64,000 bases of DNA, from assembly GCA_963763205.1 (NCBI GenBank), contig CAVXNQ010000018.1:372001-436000 (forward strand), read 5' to 3'. The notes beneath the pieces are model-generated. The model was not told the DNA's origin and did no database searches. It saw only the letters and a list, made by a program, of their open reading frames with translations. The position numbers were made by a program, and so were the translations under genes. This DNA comes from DDH964 sp963763205. Its GTDB lineage: Bacteria; Desulfobacterota; Desulfuromonadia; Desulfuromonadales; DDH964. Positions 60,878 through 64,000 of the stretch are shown here, one piece after another. The stretch's first letter is position 1. Each line of letters starts with the position of its first letter.

Positions 60878-62405
60878 TCACAGGTCGAAGCCGCAGTAGG
60901 ACAGGTTGAAACTCTTGTTGCACAGCGGAAAGTCGGAGATCTGCTGGCCGCGCAGCGCCAGCGCCAGCCCGCTCCAGTTGTGGAAGGAGGGGTCGACGAT
61001 CTTGTAGCGGACGATCCGTCCGGCGGCATCGGTGAGCGCCGCGTGCACCACTTCGCCGCGCCACCCCTCGCAGAGGGAGACCGCCAGGGAGTTGGCGGCG
61101 AGGGGGCCGAGCGGCACCTGGAGCGGGCCGTCGGGGAGGCGTTTCAGGCACTGGCGCACCAGCGCCAGGGAGGCATAGATCTCGCGCCGCCGCACGTTGC
61201 CGCGGGCGAAGACGTCGCCGTCGGTCTCGATCACCGGGTTGTCGAGGCCAACCTCGCCGCCCCTGAAAGGGTGGTGCAGGCGGGCATCGCGGATCAGGCC
61301 GCAGGCCTTGGCGGCGACCCCGACCAGCCCCAGGGCCTCGGCATCGTCGGCGCTGACCGTCCCGGTCCCTTCGAAGCGGGCGAGGACCGAGGGGGTGTCG
61401 AAACAGAGGTCGACGGCGCCCCGGGTCTCGGCTTCGAGGATCTCCAGGCGCTCGCAGAATGTCGGGCGCAGAGCTCCGCATCGAGATCGAAGCCAGCACC
61501 CCGCCGGGCCGCACCAGGCCGCGGCCGAAGCGGCTGCCGCAGAGCTCGGCGGTCAGGTTCAGGAAGTCGCCGCGCAGCCGGCCGCAGAAGGCGGCGGTGG
61601 GCAGAAAGCCGACGTCGCCGGCCAGCGCGCCGATATCGCCGACATGGTTGGCGAGCCGCTCCAGTTCCAGGGCGACGGCGCGCAGCGCCCGGGCGCGCGG
61701 CGGCGCCTCGATCCCGGCGAGGCTCTCCAGCAGCTGGCAGTAGGCGGTGGCGTGGCCGATGGTGGTGTCGCCGGCCGCGGTCTCCAGCTGGTAGATGCTG
61801 GCCGGATGGGGGCCGCCGCGCAGCGCCTGCTCGATGCCGCGGTGCTGGTAGCCGAGGGAGATCTCCAGGTGCAGGACCTCCTCGCCGTGGCACTGGAAGC
61901 GGAAATGCCCCGGCTCGATCACCCCGGCATGGACCGGGCCGACCGCCACCTCGTGGACCTCCTCTCCCTCGACCCGGTAGAAGTCCATGTCGCCGGGGAC
62001 CGGGTGCTGGTCCGGCGGTCGCGGCCCCAGATATCGGCGGCGTCGATCCAGGGGCGGTGGAAGCGCACCGGCTTGAGCCAGGGATGCCCTTCCGGGCGCA
62101 CGCCGTACTGCTCGGCGAGTTCCCGCTCGAAGAGGTGGAGCTGCGGGCAGCGCGGGGTGAGCGAGGGGAAGCTGCCGGCGACGCGGGTGCGCAGCAGGGC
62201 CAGGTCCCCCTGCCAGTCGTGGGCGAGGATGGCGTAGAGCTCCAGGCCTTCCGCCACCGGCTGGCCGAAATAGCCGGCGACGCGGCCGTCGGCGGCGACC
62301 GCGGCGAGGACGGCGGCGGCGAAGTCGTCGTAAGTCGAGGAGCGGCAGCTCGGCCAGCGGGACGTGCAGGCCGTGGCGGAAGCGGTAGAGACGGGAAGCG
62401 CTCAT
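60878..62405 (-). CDS. NuoCD/HyfG-like subunit lacking Ni-Fe ligands (several frameshifts)
   Basis: It starts MSASRLYRFRHGLHVPLAEL at 62405. Blocks include LFERELAEQYGVRPEGHPW, MDFYRVEGEEVHEVAVGPVH, GVIEPGHFRFQCHGEEVLHL, SLGYQHRGIEQAL, ELERLANHVGDIGALAGDVG and, at the C-terminus, GWRGEVVHAALTDAAGRI and SDFPLCNKSFNLSYCGFDL. In true hydrogenase-3/4 large subunits RICGIC and DPCxxC hold the Ni-Fe site. Here the first position reads ETAAGDTTIGHATAYCQ and the second has no DPCxxC, so this is an Ehr-type (hydrogenase-related) protein. About 509 codons. Confidence 0.8.
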
Positions 62406-63841
62406 GGCTGCACCTCCAGCAGGGCGGCGGCGTCGTGCAGGGCCGTCTGCAGCGGGCGGGCAGATAGACGCCCAGCAGCAGGACCAGCAGCAGGAAGACC
62501 AGCGGCGAGGCGACCAGCAGGGCGCTGTCATGGAAGCTGGTGTCGAGCTGGACCGGTTCGCCCTGGGTGGCGGTCAGCACCGTCGCCCCCATGCCGATGA
62601 AGACCATCGCCAGCAGCAGCAGCATGACCAGGCCGATCGCACAGCTGGCCGTTGCCGAAGATGCCGCGCAGGATGGTGAACTCGCTCATGAAGGGACCGA
62701 AGGGGGGCGAGCCGGTGATGGCCAGGAAGCCGGCCAGGAAGAGCTGCCGGAGACCGGCAGGGCGGCCAGCGCGCCGTGGACCTCGGAGAGGCGTCTTGCT
62801 GCCGTAGGCGCGCTGGATGTTGCCGGCGGAGAGGAACAGCGCAGCCCTTGGTCAGGGCGTTGTTGACCAGATGGAGCATGGCGCCGAAGGTCGCCAGGCC
62901 GCCGATGCCGACGCCGATGGCCAGGATCCCCATGTGCTCGACCGAGGAATAGGCGAGCAGCCGCTTGATGTCGGGCTGGCGGACCATGAAGACGGCGGCC
63001 ACCAGCAGCGAAAGCAGCCCCATGCCGAGCAGCGCCTGGCGGGCCATAGCGCCGTCGCCGGCGGCGTTCATCAGTTGCAAGCCGCGCAGGATGGCCAGGA
63101 AGGCGACGCTGGTCAGGCCGCCGGCGAGCAGCGCGCCGACCATCCCCGGCGCTTCGCCGTAGGCGTCGGGCTTCCAGGTGTGCAGCGGCGCCAGGCCCAT
63201 CTTGGTGCCGAAGCCGACCAGCAGAAAGACGAAGCCGGCATGCAGCCAGGGCGGCGAAAGGGTGGCGGCGCCGGCGAGCAGGTCGTCGAACTGCAGGCTG
63301 ACCGGGATGCCGCCGCCGAGCAGGGCGGCGTAGGCGAGGAAGAGGATGCCGAGCATCGCCAGGGCGATGCCGACCGAGCAGAGCAGCAGGTACTTCCAGG
63401 TCGCCTCGATGGAGAGGCGGTTGCGGTTGAAGTAGATCAGCGGGGCGCTGGCGAGGGTGGTCGCCTCCACCGCCACCCACAAGCAGGCCGAGGTGGCGGG
63501 CGGCGACCGCCAGGGTCATCGCCGCCAGAAAGACCAGCAGGCAGGGGACGATGATCCGGTTGCCGCGGTCGCGGCGCAGGTCGAGATAGCCGACGGCGTA
63601 GAGGGCGCAGCCGAAGAAGAGCAGGCTGGTCACCAGCAGCACCAGCCGCGAGAGGGCGATCGAGGCCGAGCCAGGGGCCGAGGTGGGCCGGGGCGGTGTG
63701 CACGCACCAGCAGGCGAGCGCCAGGTGCAGCCCGCCGCCGGCCGGCAGCAGCCAGGAGCGGCTGCGGTAGCCAGGGCAGGACAGCGCCAGGGCGGCCAGC
63801 GCCAGCGGCAGGAGGATCAGCGCGGTACAGCATGGGATCAT
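62402..63841 (-). CDS. Proton-conducting membrane subunit, HyfF/NuoL-like (several frameshifts)
   Basis: It starts MIPCCTALILLPLALAALAL at 63841 (the ATGA overlaps the HyfE-like stop). Frames add MLLVTSLLFFGCALYAVGYL, FVFLLVGFGTKMGLAPLHTW, KPDAYGEAPGMVGALLAGGL, VRQPDIKRLLAYSSVEHMGI and MLHLVNNALTKGC, the NuoL/M core with its Lys in the antiporter-like helices. The C-terminus reads MLLLLAMVFIGMGATVLTAT to LLEVQP. Full length about 479. It pumps H+ or Na+. Confidence 0.85.
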
Positions 63842-64000
63842 TCCTTCAGCGCCGTCAGGCGCTCGGTGTTGAGGGAGGAGAATTCCCGGCTGATCTGGTT
63901 GAGACGATCCCCATGACGAAGATGCCGACCAGCAGGTCGAGCAGCACCCCGGCCTCGACCATCAGCGGCAGCGCCGCCGACAGCAGCACGCCGAAGATGA
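63838..64000 (-). CDS. HyfE-like membrane subunit (cut by window edge, one frameshift)
   Basis: The - strand C-terminus reads IFGVLLSAALPLMVEAGVLL, DLLVGIFVMGIV and then, after a one-base shift near 63905, NQISREFSSLNTERLTALKE. This is the end of a HyfE-type small hydrophobic subunit, with its N-terminal helices beyond the window. Confidence 0.75.
   Translation of the reverse strand, partial: HLRRAAVGGAAADGRGRGAARPAGRHLRHGDRLNQISREFSSLNTERLTALKE

Noticed and set aside
59967..63841. Functional hydrogenase-4
   Set aside because: The large subunit lacks the Ni-Fe cysteines where both frames can be read, so I call it Ehr-like. An error at those exact spots cannot be excluded.

Overview
The window is a high-GC bacterial chromosome segment that most resembles a Desulfuromonadota/Geobacter-type anaerobe. 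This rests on gene content, not on a search: a complete selenocysteine system with SelD itself a selenoprotein, several acyl-CoA oxidation operons ending in an ETF plus membrane Fe-S oxidoreductase, PAS/AAA+/Fis sigma-54 activators, and an Ehr-like (hydrogenase-4-related) membrane complex.

Layout. 0-14 kb (+ strand): small envelope and stress genes (two Lmo0937-type peptides, DUF3309, Thivi_2564, BON lipoprotein, PRC-barrel, YXWGXW protein, OmpA/VWA lipoprotein), a B12-binding radical SAM enzyme, sensor kinases and an HD-GYP regulator. Remnants of alcohol dehydrogenase, phosphoketolase, a P-type H+-ATPase and a PAS kinase lie among them. 14-18.4 kb: a MoxR/VWA pair, a small unknown gene, a Ca2+/Na+ antiporter and a small unknown gene. 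18.4-22.9 kb (- strand): selA-selB-selD; selD has an in-frame UGA at codon 16 followed by a SECIS-like hairpin. The matching tRNA-Sec gene (selC) is at 57.6 kb. 23.1-31.1 kb (-): a leucine/isovalerate degradation operon (ivd, carboxyltransferase, hydratase, biotin subunit, HMG-CoA lyase, CoA-transferase) behind a sigma-54-type promoter. 31.5-38.7 kb (-): an accessory island with a Thoeris anti-phage system (TIR ThsB, SIR2-SLOG ThsA, second TIR ThsB), an AT-rich coiled-coil membrane protein, and copies of a 64-bp palindromic repeat. 38.7-57.1 kb (-): two CoA-transferase pairs, acyl-CoA dehydrogenases, enoyl-CoA hydratase, 3-hydroxyacyl-CoA dehydrogenase, thiolase, EtfAB, a membrane Fe-S oxidoreductase and two sigma-54 activators. 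57.5-64 kb (-): tRNA-Sec, a large sensor kinase and an Ehr-like complex cut by the window edge.

How the parts fit together. Acyl-CoA intermediates from leucine, 3-oxoacids and other short or branched acids are oxidised. The electrons pass from the dehydrogenases to EtfAB and then, by inference, to the quinone pool through the membrane Fe-S protein. Three operon heads (31.1, 40.75 and 55.0 kb) carry GG-N10-GC sigma-54 boxes, and the two activators are good candidates to drive them.

Caveat. About twenty genes need one or more single-base shifts to read through, sometimes at homopolymers (a G run in the 55-57 kb activator). The affected families are intact in order and length, so most shifts look like sequencing or assembly errors and not decay. 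I give whole-gene spans for them.
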